From NCBI GenBank assembly GCA_034509755.1, contig CM067559.1, positions 18,458,501 through 18,522,500 of the forward strand: a DNA stretch of 64,000 nt, written 5' to 3'. Both the position numbers and the translations under genes were made by a program. This document shows positions 21,819 to 34,943 of the stretch, in pieces. The stretch comes from Anisodus tanguticus. Its lineage: Eukaryota > Streptophyta > Magnoliopsida > Solanales > Solanaceae. Position 1 is the stretch's first letter, and each line of letters begins with the position of its first letter. The notes under the pieces were generated by a model. It did no database searches and was not told the DNA's origin. It saw nothing but the letters and a program-made list of their open reading frames with translations.

Positions 21819-24430
21819 TTATGCGATCATAAGCAAATCTGTCATCTTCCATAATATCCTTTTGATATTCTTATTGGCGGCTTCTATAGCTCCATTCATT
21901 TGCGGCTTGTATGTTGTCACATTTCGATGAGTTATGTGAAACTGGTCACAGATATCTTTCATCAAGTAACTGTTCAAGTTTGCCCCGTTATCTATGATGA
22001 TAGATTCTGGGATGCCGAATCGGCAAATAATGGTGTTCTTCACGAAATCAACAACTAACTTGGTTACTGACTTGTGGAAAGTGGCTTCGACCCATTTCGT
22101 AAAGTAGTCTATAGCCACCAAGATGAAATGGTGTCCATTCGACGTAGTCAGTTTGATTGGTACAATAACATCCATGCCCCAAACAATGCACGACCAAGGT
22201 GAACTCATGGCATTGAGCTCATTTGGTAGGACTCTGATCAGATCTCTGTATATCTAACATTGGTGACATTTTTGTACGAATCTAGTGCAGTCAGCTTCCA
22301 TAGTTATCCAATAATATTTGGTGCGCAAGATCTTCTTGGTCAGCATAAAACCATTCATGTGGAGTCCACAAGCCCGAGCGTGTACTTCTTCTAGTAATTT
22401 GGTAGCTTCTGTAGCATCTACACATTTGAGTAAACCCAAATCTGGTGTTCTTCTGTAGAGCACATCCTTGCTTAGAAAGAAATTGTTTGCCATTCTTAAG
22501 AGGGTTTTCCTCTAATTACTCATTGTACCTTCAAGGTATTCTCATTTGTCCAAGTAGACTTTCAGATCAGCGTACCGTGGTTTTCCATCAGGTTCTGCTT
22601 CAACATGGGAACAATACGCATGCTCGTCCTTCAGGCTTATCTCAATTGAGTCAATGTGACTACTTTTAAGGTGTTGTATCATAGAGGCTATAGTAGTGAG
22701 AGCATCCGCGAACTCATTCTGTGCTCTGGGTGTATGTCTGAACATAATCTTTATGAATATTTTGCTCAGCCTCTGAATGAAGTTGAAATATGAAGGATAT
22801 TGACGTTCTTTGTTGCCCATTCTCTTTCTACTTGGTGGATCAGCAGATCTGAATCACCGACTACTAGCAACTCGTCAATGTCTCTATCGAGTGCCATTTG
22901 AAGAACCATGATGCAAGCTTCATATTCCGCCATATTATTGGTGCAACAAAAAGTAATCTTAGAGACCATTAGGTAGTGTTGTCCTGATTCCGATATCAAT
23001 ACTACTCCAATTCCCGAACCTTGATAATTGATGGCACCATCGAAGAACATTTTTCATCCTGAATAAGGTTCTTCTTCAGCTACTTCTTCATCTGGAAAGT
23101 ATCTTAGGAGTGGTTTTGCTTCGTCATCCACCGGGCTTTCAGCGAGAAAATCAGCTAACGCACGCCCTTTCATGGCATTCTGAACCACGTACATGATGTC
23201 AAATTCACTCAATAATATCTGCCATTTGGAAAGATTTCCGACGGGCATTAGCTGGCAAAAAATATACCTCAATGGATCCATCCTGGAGAAGAGATGAGTA
23301 GTGTACGATACGAAGTAGTGTCTCAGCTTCTCAACTATCCACGTTAATGCACAACATGTTTTTTCTACCAAAGTATACCGTGCTTCGCAAGCGGTGCACG
23401 TTTTGCTCAGGTAGTAGATAACATGTTCCTTTTTCTCGACTACATCGTATTGTCCTAACACGTATCCGAAGGCATTATTTGATACTGATAGATATAACAA
23501 CATAGGAATTCCCGATTTTTGAGGTACCAGAACAAGTGAATTTGAAAGATACTTCTTGATGATGTCAAATGCTTTCTGACAGTTATCATTCCATTTTGTC
23601 GGTGTGTCCTTCTTCAAGAGTTTGAGTATGGGTTCTACGATCACCGTAGATTGATCTATAAAATGACCGATATAACTCAAACGGCCTAAGAAACTCATGA
23701 TCTCCTTTTTGGTCTACGGAGGAGGCAAGTCCTATATGGCTTTGATTTTTGACGGGTCTGGTTCTATGTCTTTTCGACTGACTATAAACCCAAGCAACTT
23801 TCTGGTGGGTACCCGGAATGTATTTGGCCGGGTTTAATTTCATACTAAATTTCTGAAGTCTTTCGAAGAACTTGCGCAAATGAGTGATATAATCGGTGCT
23901 TTCTCTCAATTTGATGTTGACATCGTCCATATATACTTTAATTTCCTTGTGGATCATATCATGAAAGATAGTCGTCATGACTCTCATGTATGTGGCATCA
24001 ACATTTTTAATACCGAATGGCCTTACCCGATAGTGATACACTCCTTACGGCGTAATGAAAGTTGTCTTTTCTGTGTCTTCTTTTTCCATCAGGATCTGAT
24101 GGTATCTGGCGAAATAATTGACGAAAGATTGTAACTCTTACTTGACGCATTTATCAATGAGGATATGGAAAAATTGTCTTTTGGGATGGCTCTGTTAAGA
24201 TCCCGGTGGTCCACACAAATTCAGATCTTTCCGTCCTTTTTTGGTACTGGTACAATGTTGGCTAACCACGTAGGGTAGGAGGTCACCTCTACCACTCTCG
24301 ATATAATTTGCTTTTCGACCTCTTTTTTATCTTCACACTTCACTCGGGTTTGCATTATCTGATCTTCTGCTTAACTAACGTGAACTCAGGATTAATGGGT
24401 AACTTGTGCGCCATTATATTTATGCTTAAA
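21819..24430 (-). pseudogene. Pol of element C: RT, RNase H, archaeal-type RNase H, truncated integrase
   Basis: RT starts near 24430 (HKLPINPEFTLVKQKI) and passes VPVPKKDGK (about 24245), FGIKN and the catalytic VYMDDV (about 23920). The element's own RNase H and its C-terminus follow (ARYTLVEKTCCALTW, KWQILLSEFD, ALADFLAESP; 23698-23054). A second RNase H of archaeal type lies at 23050-22542: FFDGAINYQGSGIG, NNMAEYEACIMVL, VVGDSDLLIHQVE. Integrase shows an HHCC finger (22493-22254) and DDE positions (WGMDVI, IIDNGANLN, YKPQMNGAIEAANKN). It ends at RILWKMTDL near 21819, so its C-terminal domain is missing. Stops separate most blocks. Two RNase H domains are the known hallmark of the Tat lineage. 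Confidence 0.88.
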
Positions 24431-26261
24431 TCGGGCATATTTACGTAAGACCACGCCAATACGTCCACAGATTCCTTCAGCATATTGATTAACTCTTCCT
24501 TCTGTGGCAACCCCAGGTGCGTGCTAATTCATGTCTCTTTGACTATCCCCTCGCACCCTAGGTCGATGGCTTTTATTTTATCCAAATTAGGATTCTGCCT
24601 GTTCTCATATTGGTACTCTTCATCGAGGATCTTCTAATAACTCTGTTTTCTCGTCGTATTCTTGTTCACCCTCAACATTTGACTCACTCACTTCGTGACA
24701 TGTCATGACATTAGGGGTTGATTCATTTTTATTACTGAAATGCAAGGTAAATCGTGATTAGTAATATAAAAGCAAAGTAAAGTAAAATAAATCATAATTT
24801 TAATAATACGAGGCCTTTCAATAATTTGTGGAAATTAGTACAAACTGTAATCTTGACTCAGATCAACATCGAGTCATTTTTAGTTTTAATAAACATCACG
24901 AGGGAAATATATAAAAGGTGAATAGCTAGGCCTCAACCGTGCTACACCGATTTTGAAAGCTTATAAAATATTATTATGGCTACGAAGGAACCAAGAGTGG
25001 AATGGAAGTCCAGTTGGTAATTCGTTCGCGCGGTTTCGCTTCGCGAATTGTGGGCTTTTCATTATGCTCCTCCAGGATTTCCAGGCATTCTTCTTCCTGC
25101 TCTCGTCAGAAACTTCTTTAAGGTTGGGGATGTATTCGAGTCCGTGTTAGAAATGATTATCAGGGATCCCGATCGGCTTCGTGATGCCATGCAAATTTCT
25201 CCTGAGACCCTTCCCTAGCTTAAAACCATTCTGTAGCATTGTGGAGGCAATCATTCTGCATGCGACCAGCACTAGAACTTGTGTTTCATCTTCTGCATAT
25301 GCGACTCCAATAATATGTTTCCTTGGGAACTCCCTCGATCACAAGAATTGAGTTGTTGGGATAATTATGGATACTTCCTTCTCATGTATTACTACTTCGT
25401 ACCCTTCCCATATGAATTTTACGGCATAGTGAAGAGGTGATGGTACGACTATGGCTGCATAGATCCAAGGCCTTCCCGTAAGTAGATTATAGTTGGTAGA
25501 GATTGACATGACTTAGAACTCGGTGACGAACTCGATGGGTCCCATTTGGATGCATAGGTCGACCTCCTTGACCGGATCGATCTAAGCCCCATAAAATCCT
25601 CTCACATTTGTATGGATCTTTCTTATCTTTCTCATATTATACCCCAACTGTTCCAGCGTGGTTATTGGGCAAATATTCAGTCTGGTCCCGTTGTCTATGA
25701 GTACTCGCTTTATGATCTTGCTTCTGCACTCGATAGTAATGTAAAGTGCTTTATTATGCATTAACCCTTCCTTGGGCAATTCATTCATTTTAAACGATAT
25801 TCGGTGATCTCCCATGATATGAGCTATTATGGTAGCCAAACTTTCAACGCTTGTGCCAGGAGGAACATGTGCTTCATCTAGCATTTTCATCAATGCCAGG
25901 CAGTGTTGAGAAGAACTCATCAACAATGATAACACTGATATCTGTGCCAGAGTTTTCATCAAGTGCTCAACAATGGAATACTCATTGGGCTACATTCTGC
26001 ACTAGAAATCTTCGGCTTCACTTTCCGTGATCGACCTCCTTTGATTGATTTCCCTTCTTGTGCCTCCTTGGGCTAACTCTTCAAGCGTATAACATCGCCC
26101 AGATCTAGTCATGTCGTGTGCAACAATGGCTTCAATAACGAACTCTTTTCTAGGTAGCTTGATGACACCTAGGGTTACTTGCGCAACAAACGGAACAAGG
26201 ATCAACACATTAAAGCTGGATCTCTCATGTATAGTTATCAATGCCACAGTTTGCTCTAGAT
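24431..26261 (-). pseudogene. Protease and protease-RT linker of element C
   Basis: Minus-strand frames at 26274-26002 and 25962-25582 carry the gag-protease joint and an aspartic protease with LIDNGTRLNICPITTLEQLG, where the family usually has DNGSSLN. Past a stop at 25579-25581 the frame continues with GRPWIYAAIVVPSPLHYAVK (near 25470), the typical Tat protease-RT linker. The stretch 25300-24431 has no clear domain; some Ogre elements have an intron here, which I cannot test by eye. The upstream end is cut by element E at 26262. Not functional. Confidence 0.75.
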
Positions 26262-26266
26262 CTCTC

Positions 26267-28606
26267 TGCAACACCTCGTATTTCCGGATAATAATTTGAG
26301 CACATATGTACGCAAGTGGACCTGACCCCGGGAAGATTATGTTGTACTTGCATATACTAATAAGGAGATTAGTATATAAATGAATGTGATCCTGAAATAA
26401 TTTTTGGATTTCACAAATATGGTGACGGGATTAATAATAATAATTGCATATCCCCAAAGAGGTTATGGACTAGTGTCATATTACAAGAATTATGACATTG
26501 AGTATAAGAAGGTTTTATAAGTCGTCAGGATTTAAGTGAATCGGGATCGAACAATTAATTGTGTGTATAATTAATTAATTATGGGATTAATTAATTATTA
26601 ATGACGACAACACCAGGTGGGATTCCACGTGTAGCTTGGTAAATGTATTGTTGGAGTAACCGACTTAAATGACTAAGCTTTAAAACCATTGTTGACAGCT
26701 TCACAAGCCTTCAACCGATTCTCTCTTCTCGATAATACAGAGCCATCAGTTCTTCAAGCTTCTTCAATCCTTAAAGCTCCTGAAGAAATCCTTCTATGGA
26801 ACAATAACTATTGCACTTCAATTAGAAGGAATAAATTCCCACTGGTGAGCTCTTTGAAATTCTCGACCAAATTGGGGATTTTTCTGTAAGCTTTCGCATA
26901 ATCAAGGAATGAGAGATTCATGGCATTTTGGGCCCTAAAATCCAGCAAAATTGAAATCTTGAAGCAAGGTTGAAGGCTAAAAACCCAAGCTGAGACTTTG
27001 AGTCTCGGCAAAGCTCGAGCAAGTCAATGTTAGTGCTTCTGGTTCTGTCTGCCGGAATCCGGTACGAGCGAAAGGCTTTCCGATGAGTTTCGTTGCTACT
27101 TTTAATTGAGGTAATCCTTCTTGTTCCTAAGTTCATACAAATCATAGAACCTGATTCTTACTAGTTCTAAGATGGGTATTGAAAATACTAAGTTGGTTGG
27201 GTATTGTTGGGGCTATTGATATGAAATTGGAAGTTGCATTGTGAAATTGCTGAATTGTTTGGGTATTGTAGCAGTAAGGAAAATTGGTTAGGAGGGCTGA
27301 TGGTGTGGTTATATGCATATGGTTCGATATAGAAGAAGTATAGATTCTACGCGTACAAAGTATTCGCTAGAATGTCTCAATGAAGCGATTTCTAGTATAT
27401 TGATCTGATTATGATATAAATCATTCATTTGGTGTATATAATCACTTATAAAGCTTACAACTATCCGTGGAACTTACATAATTTTGGCAACAAGGTATGC
27501 AAGGCTCTTTCCTTCTTTTGGCATAATTCTATGTGCGAAACATAACCATCGTGTTTCTATATAAATTACTCTACTCTTAGTAGTTAGGGATGATCAAGTC
27601 ATCGACTCCTATGTTGAACGAATATCCAAGTATGTTTCTAAGACCTTAATAAGGCACACCGGAAGAGATGTTGATGTTCCCAATATTCACCAAAGGTGTA
27701 AATGATATTATGTCACTCTGGATGTTTTATTATTATTATGCATTTCATTTGCATTGCATTCATATGTTACCCTGGACCACTTGTGCTATGCACATTACTA
27801 TATGGTAAATATTATATATATATATATATATATATATGTATGGGAATTGGGGAAAGGGAAAAAGGCATTAAATACGCACACTACCTGCAGCTGGTACAAA
27901 CTATCACAAAAGAGCCCCAAGAGGCCAACATGATGTGATGATGTGATGCCCTTGTGTGGCGATGTAACCTGATGCCCACAGAGGCGCTTATGGGAGAATT
28001 CATATGTGGACATTAGTATACCACATTTGCATTTTGCATACATTCATTAATCATTATATGGTATGATGCTCACAGAGGCTGTTATGGTAAGGAAGATGCC
28101 CGAAGAGGCTGATGTATATGTATACTGCATTGTGCATAACATTTAGGCATGTGTATTAGGTCCGTCAGAGGTATTTACTGATGTTCAACTATTTTTGTTT
28201 CAGATTATAATATATCTCTGCTATGTTTTATTTCTTATGCATGACATACTCAGTACATCAATCGTACTGAAGTCCCTTTTGTCGGGGGACGCTGCATTTT
28301 ATGCCCGCAGGTTCATATTGAGAGAGTGACAGTTCGCCCTAGTAGGTTGCTGGTTCAGCTTGTATTTGGAGCACTCTATTCATTTCGGAGTTGCAGTCTG
28401 ATCGTGATATGTTTTACTCTTTAGAGGCTTGTAGATAGGTGTCCTGTGGTTAGTTGTCATGTAAGTTGGGGCTTTTGGGTTAGAACTTTATATAATCTAT
28501 CACGGCTCAGTATGTGTTTAAATATAATTAAGGGTGGAGTGTAGATGTGGTGCCCGACGAGTAGGGTCCGGGTTCCCGTCGCGGCCCTTCGATTTGGGTC
28601 GTGACA
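26267..28606 (+). repeat. 5' LTR of element E
   Basis: It begins TGCAACACCTCG (a change from TGTAACACC in the other copy) and ends TCGTGACA. A TA microsatellite lies at about 27813-27836 and is shorter in the other LTR. The 'ctcagtacatca' block near 28250 is shared with B. Open frames such as 27702-27938 are LTR noise. Confidence 0.9.
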
Positions 28607-28610
28607 AACT

Positions 28611-28622
28611 TGGTATCAAAGC
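28611..28622 (+). other. Primer binding site of element E
   Basis: TGGTATCAAAGC, one base different from the initiator-Met PBS of B, four bases after the LTR end. The 40 bases that follow also match B's leader ('gtctgtcctaggaagtctac'). Confidence 0.85.
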
Positions 28623-28825
28623 ATGTCTGTCCTAGGAAGTCTACAAGCTGTGTCTAGTAGAGTCTTGGTTATGGGTGTGTTGCGCGCCACACTTATAAGC
28701 AGGAGGCTACAGGGCATTTAGGAATGTCTTCGTCTTTCATAATCTAGATCGTTCAATAAAGCTGAGTCATTAGAATATTTGTTCCTAATATAATTTTCTC
28801 ATTTGAAACTGTAGTAACGTCTACA

Positions 28826-29060
28826 ATGAGAAATACATCGGATAATAAGGATGCGGGTACTATCGCAAGACAAAATATTAGACAGATACCACCCGCTGGC
28901 ACGGGTCGGAGGGTTAAAAAATTGAAAGAAGAGAGGTCAGTTATACTATGGACTCAGATCCATCAGAAATCATGGAGTCTATAGAGGAGGATCCATATGA
29001 AGATCCCTATGAGTCACCCGCTCGAACACCTTTGGTTCTTCCAGCGGGAAGTGGGTGAGG
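28826..29060 (+). pseudogene. Gag N-terminus remnant in element E
   Basis: An ATG at 28826 opens a frame of about 50 codons (MRNTSDNKDAGTIARQN) with IRQIPPAGTGRR. A second frame from 28948 (MDSDPSEIMESIEEDPYEDP) continues with ESPARTPLVLPAGSG and a stop. Composition and position resemble the start of B's gag (GEGTSRLPP, then ...ATPLVPP), suggesting that only the first gag codons were kept. No capsid core or zinc knuckle follows. Such remnants often hold the packaging signal; that role is inference. Confidence 0.55.
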
Positions 29061-32000
29061 GGAGTTCCGACTTCACCAAGGACTTTAGTGTCAGTGTCGG
29101 GCCCCACTGACCATGGGATAGGTGGAACAATACAGGGATAGGCACAACCGGATTTTCCTAAAACATCGCGCCATGACCGGGTATGCATGTCGCTCAATGA
29201 CCCCGACCCTTTCGAGATTCCAGATAGTCCACAATCTTGGAAGTCTGTTAATCAGGGCTCGTCGGTCCATGTTATTGGATACACGCTGGAGGAAGAAAGA
29301 AGGCAGGCCAGGATAAAGCGAGTGGTTAGTAAGGATAAGAAAATTCCACTTCGAAGTTTGTCGGATCGAGGGTCATATATAGGGCCAAGGTAGGACAGTG
29401 TAGAGATAAAGTTATTTGGACCTATAGATCTTGCGACCCAAGGTTGAACTTAGTTCCTGTTGTATAAGACTATGACATTTTATGCTTGATCTTGGTTGAA
29501 GTATATAGTATATGTGATGGTGGTGAGTTATGAATATCATCTAAATGCTTATTCTTAAAACTATTTTGAGCCTGCTTTATTGATTCATGGGTATATTGGG
29601 GGTTCATGGGATTTGGTATTTGCTATAACCTGGTTCAAAATTCATTTGAGTCTTTCTATGTTGTTGTTGCTCATTGTGAAGGAAACCATCTCCGATTAAG
29701 TCCTAGTTGAGCACTGACCTAGCCAAACTTTAAAATGATAACATGTTTGATATGTTGTAGCTTATGTTGTCTGTCTTAGAACCTTACTCATACTCATGAA
29801 TGGAATGTCCTTTGTATGCCTTAAGGTGACCCTGCCTTGGTTATGTTCTCTACTCATAAGTCATGTCTATCTGCATCCAATCTAATGTTAAGTGAATACC
29901 GAGTCTCTTCTTGTGTTGTTAATTAACCTAAAGTTATGTTATGAATGCCTAGAAAAGAACTATTTCTGCATCTATTCATGTGTCCATGTTATCATTGCCT
30001 ATGTGTAAACCAATTTACCTAGTTTAAGTGCATGTGTAAGTTAAGAATAGAAGCTCAGAACCACTATGCTAGTTGACATATGTTCCCAACAAGTTAAAAT
30101 GATAAACTTGGGCTAATTTCAGCATGCTAGCTTTGAAGAATTGATTCAGAAAGTTCCTCTGGACCTCTGCAGGATAGTTAAGTCCAAATACCCTGTAATT
30201 TTTGCTTCTGTGCTTATGTCTGTTTACATCTAAATTTTCTAAGGTTACCAATACATTATAGGGAGTTAGAGGTTGACTATTAGTGTGTGTGACATATTTA
30301 TATCTTCATGGATGATTTAGTTTCAGGACTTGATACTTAGCTTGATGGTATGTAGGAATAGGGGTATGCATTTAAGCATCTTATAATGTTCTCTATTCAT
30401 GATAAGAACTGATAGCATAAGTGTATATCAATAACATGTCTATCTTCATCTTTTGTATAAACATGTCCTTAGAGAAACCTGAAAGTCCTATGTTAAGTGT
30501 CTTACTTCATCCCTCCTCTGTTTATTTTTGGTCAAGCTCTAAGCAAATTTGATTTGTTGTCAACATGATTAGATTCAGGGACTTCATGATGGTTTAAAGA
30601 GGGGAAGTGGGGCATAACTATTTATCAAAATGATTGTGTGTTTTGCTAGTATAGTGTCATTTATGATCATGTTGTGTCCCTGCCCAATTAACATTAACAT
30701 TTCCATGATTATTTGGTTTGAGCTGAAATGATTTGTCAATTACCTAAGTTTGAGCATATGCAAGAATGAAGCTACTTTAATTGCCTAGAATGGATTCTGG
30801 TTGTCTAAACATGAACCTGGAAATTTGAAAAAAATGGCATGAGTGATATCTATCATCTTGTATACATATTTTAACTAATATTTTTTTGTTATACATGAAT
30901 TGAATTTGGACTAAGTAACTAGTAACCATGTTTAGTTTTAGATGTATCGAAATGTTAAGTTTAGTTTAATTCTTAGGGCCAACTAAAAATGCATATATGT
31001 TGGATCAGTGGTTTTGTGCCATTGGTATACTTGTTAGTTTCTAAGACAGTTAGCTACCATGCCTGCTATTATTATGGTTGTAGCTTGATATCATTTATTA
31101 CCCCTTTGTTGAGGTTTTGTTGTTTTTGTCATCCTTTGTTGCATCGTAATAAGAGATGTTACCATGTTCAAACATATGTTGTGTACTGTGTAATTAGTAA
31201 AGGAGTGAATCTGTTCTAAGCAGGAAACTAATATTTTGTGATTATATGTTAGTATATATGGTTAGCCATCTCTGTTGAATAAGCATAAACTATGAATTAT
31301 TCCTACTTGGCTGCTTATTTGTATGAAGCATGTTCAAAGTAACCTGAACTTGTCATATCCAGCCTATATGAATGACAAAATATGTGACAGAAATAGAGGC
31401 TTACCCTGTTTAGGTTAAGCTAATGTGGAGTTAATTGGAATAAATACACTGTGTGTTAAAATGAGGACTGGACCATTGACCCTTTCACACCCTAAATAAG
31501 GTAACAAGCTGCACCAGTATAAATACACAGACTAGAACTGCATTTAGTCACCATGAATTGTGTTTTACTCTGATCTGTATATTGATAACTGTCTTCCTTA
31601 ACTTCTCACTATTATATTAAGCTGGCTGCTGCACATATCTGTTATTTTCTGAGACATTTAGCTATTATACTTACTGTTATTATGGCTGTTATCTGATGTC
31701 ACCTTTTCTTTGTCTTGTTTATTTCTTTGTTTTTTTGTTGTTGCTACTACCGTCCTTGTTACACTTCAAACATATGTTGTTGCCTCAGTTTGTGAGAGAT
31801 GTTGCTGCCCTTTTTCAATCTCCTATTTTCAAACATGTTGTGCCCTCTTAGTTATTCATATCATTTGTTAAGACTTGTGTGGCTCTTAAAATACTGCACT
31901 TTGAGTTATGGCTGCTGCTTTGTTACTATTTGATGTTACCTGTTATCATGATTACCTGAGCTGTTGTAAATTGGGTTAGGTTGCTACTGCCTTTGGGATA

Positions 32001-32566
32001 GATTGTGGTCATATATTATTGTTATTTTGCTGCACATATAGCCTTGTTGAACTGCCCAGTTGTGTTGAAAAGGATACTAATCTGCTGTGCTATGGTGTAA
32101 ATAGTTGTTGTATTGTGACCCAATTTTGCTGCATAATTGAGGATGATATGAGCTGAATTTGTGAGAAATTTTGACCAAGTTGCTGCTCCCTTAAGAACTT
32201 CAAACATGTGGCTAGTTATTTGTTGCCCAGCCACCATTTAAGCTTAATAGTTGCTGCACTTTGGAAGTTTTCAATATGTCATACTTTGGGGATAAGTATG
32301 TTGCTTGTTTGTTGCTATTTCTGTGTCACTTTGTTGCTACCTAACTACTGCCTATTGTACATATTTGGTTTTTGTGCTAGTAATGTACTACATACTTAGG
32401 TGAGAACTCATCAACCTATTAACTTTCTATTTAGGCAACTAGCTAAGTGAAGATTGTTTCACACAAGGTTGTTACATACTAGAATCGGAAATGTGTCACT
32501 GTGTATTTATTTTATTGTGACAAGAATTGGATATGTCAATATCGACATTCGAGGATGAATGTTTCT
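29061..32566 (+). other. Non-coding interior of element E
   Basis: About 3.5 kb, T-rich on the plus strand, with no open frame longer than about 76 codons and no recognisable domain on either strand. Loosely repeated phrases such as 'caaacatatgttgt' (31170, 31768) and 'gttgctgc' (31803, 32183) suggest old internal duplication. Whether it derives from decayed gag-pol or from captured plant sequence cannot be decided by reading. Confidence 0.6.
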
Positions 32567-32579
32567 AAGGGGGAGAGGA
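32567..32579 (+). other. Polypurine tract of element E
   Basis: AAGGGGGAGAGGA directly before the second LTR. The preceding 'gacattcgaggatgaatgttt' closely matches the context of B's PPT at 7600-7625. Confidence 0.85.
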
Positions 32580-34938
32580 TGTAACACCTCGTATTTCCGG
32601 ATAATAATTTGAGCACATACGTAGGTAAGTGGACCTGACCTCGGGAAGTTTATGTTGTACTTGCGTATACTAATAAGGAGATTAGTATATAAATGAATGT
32701 GATCCTGAAATAATTTTTGGATTCACAAGTATGGCGATGGGAATTAATAATAATAATTGCATATCCCCAAAGAGGTTATGGACTAGTGTCATATTACAAG
32801 AATTATGACATTAAGTATAAGAAGGTTTTATAAGTCATCAGGATTTAAGTGAATCAGGATCGAACAATTAATTGTGTGTATAATAAATTAATTGTGGGAT
32901 TAATTAATAATTAATGGCGACAACACCAGGTGGGATTCCACGTGTAGCTTGGTAAATGTATTGTTGGAGTAACCGGCTTAAATGACTAAGCTTTAAAACC
33001 ATTGCTAGCAGCTTCACAAGCCTTCAACCGATTCTCTCTTCTCGATAATACAGAGCCATCAGTTCTTTAAGCTTCTTCAATCCTTAAAGCTCCTGAAGAA
33101 ATCCTTCTATGGAATAATAACTATTACACTTCAATTAGAAGGAATAAATTCCCACTGGTGAGCTCTTTTAAATTCTCGACCAAATTGGGGATTTTTCTGT
33201 AAGCTTTCGCATAATCAAGGAATAAGAGATTCATGGCATTTTGGGCCCTAAAATCCAGCAAAATTGAAACTTTGAAGCAAGGTTGAAGGCTAAAAAACCA
33301 AGCCGAGACTTTGAGTCTCGGCAAAGCTCGAGCAAGTCGATTTTAGTGCTTTTGGTTCTGTCTGATGGAATCCGGTACGGGCGAAAGGCTTTCCGATGAG
33401 TTTCGTTGCTACTTTTAATTGAGGTAATCCTTCTTGTTCCTAAGTTCATACGAATTATAGAACCTGATTCTTACTAGTTCTAATATGGGTATTGAAAATA
33501 CTAAGTTGGTTGGGTATTGTTGGGGCTGTTGATATGAAATTGGAAGTTGCATTGTGAAATTGCTGAATTGTTTGGGTATTGTAGCAGTAAGGAAAAAGTG
33601 TTAGGAGGGATGATTGTGTGGTTATATGCATATGGTTCGATATAGAAGAAGTATAGATTCTACGCGTACAAAGTATTCGCTAGAATGTCTCAATGAAGCA
33701 ATTTCTAGTATATTGATCCGATTATGATATAAATCATTCATATGATATAGATAATCACATATAAAGCTTACAAGGATCCGCGGAACTTACATAATTTTGG
33801 CAACAAGGTATGCAAGGCTCTTTCCTTCTTTTGGCATAGTTCTATGTGCGAAGCATAACCATCGTGTTGCTACATAAATTACTCTACTCTTAGTAGTTAG
33901 GGATGATCAAGTCATCGACTCCTATGTTGAAAGAATATCCAAGTATGTTTCTAAGACCTTAATAAGGCACACCGGAAGAGATGTTGATGTTCCCAATATT
34001 AACCAAAGGTGTAAATGATATTATGTCACTCCGGATGTTTTATTATTATTATGCATTTCGTTTGCATTGCATTCATATGTTACCCTGGACCACTTGTGCT
34101 ATGCACATTACTATATGGTAAATATTATATATATATATGTATGGGAATTGGGGAAAGGGAAAAAGGCGTTAAATACGCACACCACCTGCAGCTGGTACAA
34201 ACTATCACAAAAGAGCCCGAAGAGGCCAACATGATGTGATGATGTGATGCCCTTGTGTGGCGATATAACCTAATACCCATAGAGGCGGTTATGGGAGAAT
34301 TCATGTGTGGACATTAGTATACCGCATTGCATTGTGCATATATTCATTAATCATTATATTGTATGATGCCCATAGAGACTGTTATGGTAAGGAAAATGTC
34401 CGAAGAGGCTGATGTATATGTATGCTGCATTGTGCATAACATTTAGGCATGTGTATTAGGGCCCTCAGAGGTATTTACTGATGTTCAGCTGTTTATGTTT
34501 CAGATTATGATATATCTCTGCTATGTTTTATTTTTTATGCCTGACATACTCAGTACATCAGTCGTACTGACGTCCCTTTTGTCGGGGGACGGTGTGTTTT
34601 ATGCCCGCAGGTTCATATTGAGAGAGTGACAGATCGCCTTAGTAGGTTGCTGGTTCACCTGGTATTTAGAGCACTCTATTCGTTTCGGAGTTACGGTCTG
34701 GTCGTGGTATGTTTTACTCTTTAGAGGCTTGTAGATAGGTGTCCTGTGATTAGTTGTCATGTATGACCCTGTCGACCTTGGTATATAAATGTGTAAGTTA
34801 GGGCTTTTGGGTTGGAACTTTATATAATCTATCACGGCTCAGTATGTGTTTAAATATGATTAAGGGTGGAGTGTAGATATGGTGCCCGGCGGGTAGGGTC
34901 CGAGTGCCCGTCGCGGCCCTCTGGTTTGGGTCATGACA
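32580..34938 (+). repeat. 3' LTR of element E
   Basis: Near-copy of 26267-28606, TG...CA ended, followed by the CTCTC duplication. The last bases read TCATGACA where the other copy has TCGTGACA. It holds a stretch near 34760-34785 ('gaccctgtcgaccttgg') missing from the 5' copy, which reads straight from 'catgta' to 'agttgggg'. No gene. Confidence 0.9.
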
Positions 34939-34943
34939 CTCTC

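Larger units (their letters stand above)
26267..34938 (+). mobile_element. LARD-like non-autonomous Ty3 element (element E)
   Basis: Two LTRs of about 2.35 kb enclose about 4 kb without any pol domain. The target duplication CTCTC is perfect (26262-26266 and 34939-34943). The PBS and the bases after it, the last 15 bases of the 5' LTR and the PPT context closely match element B. The inside has only a short gag-like beginning and then about 3.5 kb of non-coding DNA. This is the structure called LARD (large retrotransposon derivative). It must be copied by proteins of another element; B's family is the best candidate in view. Confidence 0.87.
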
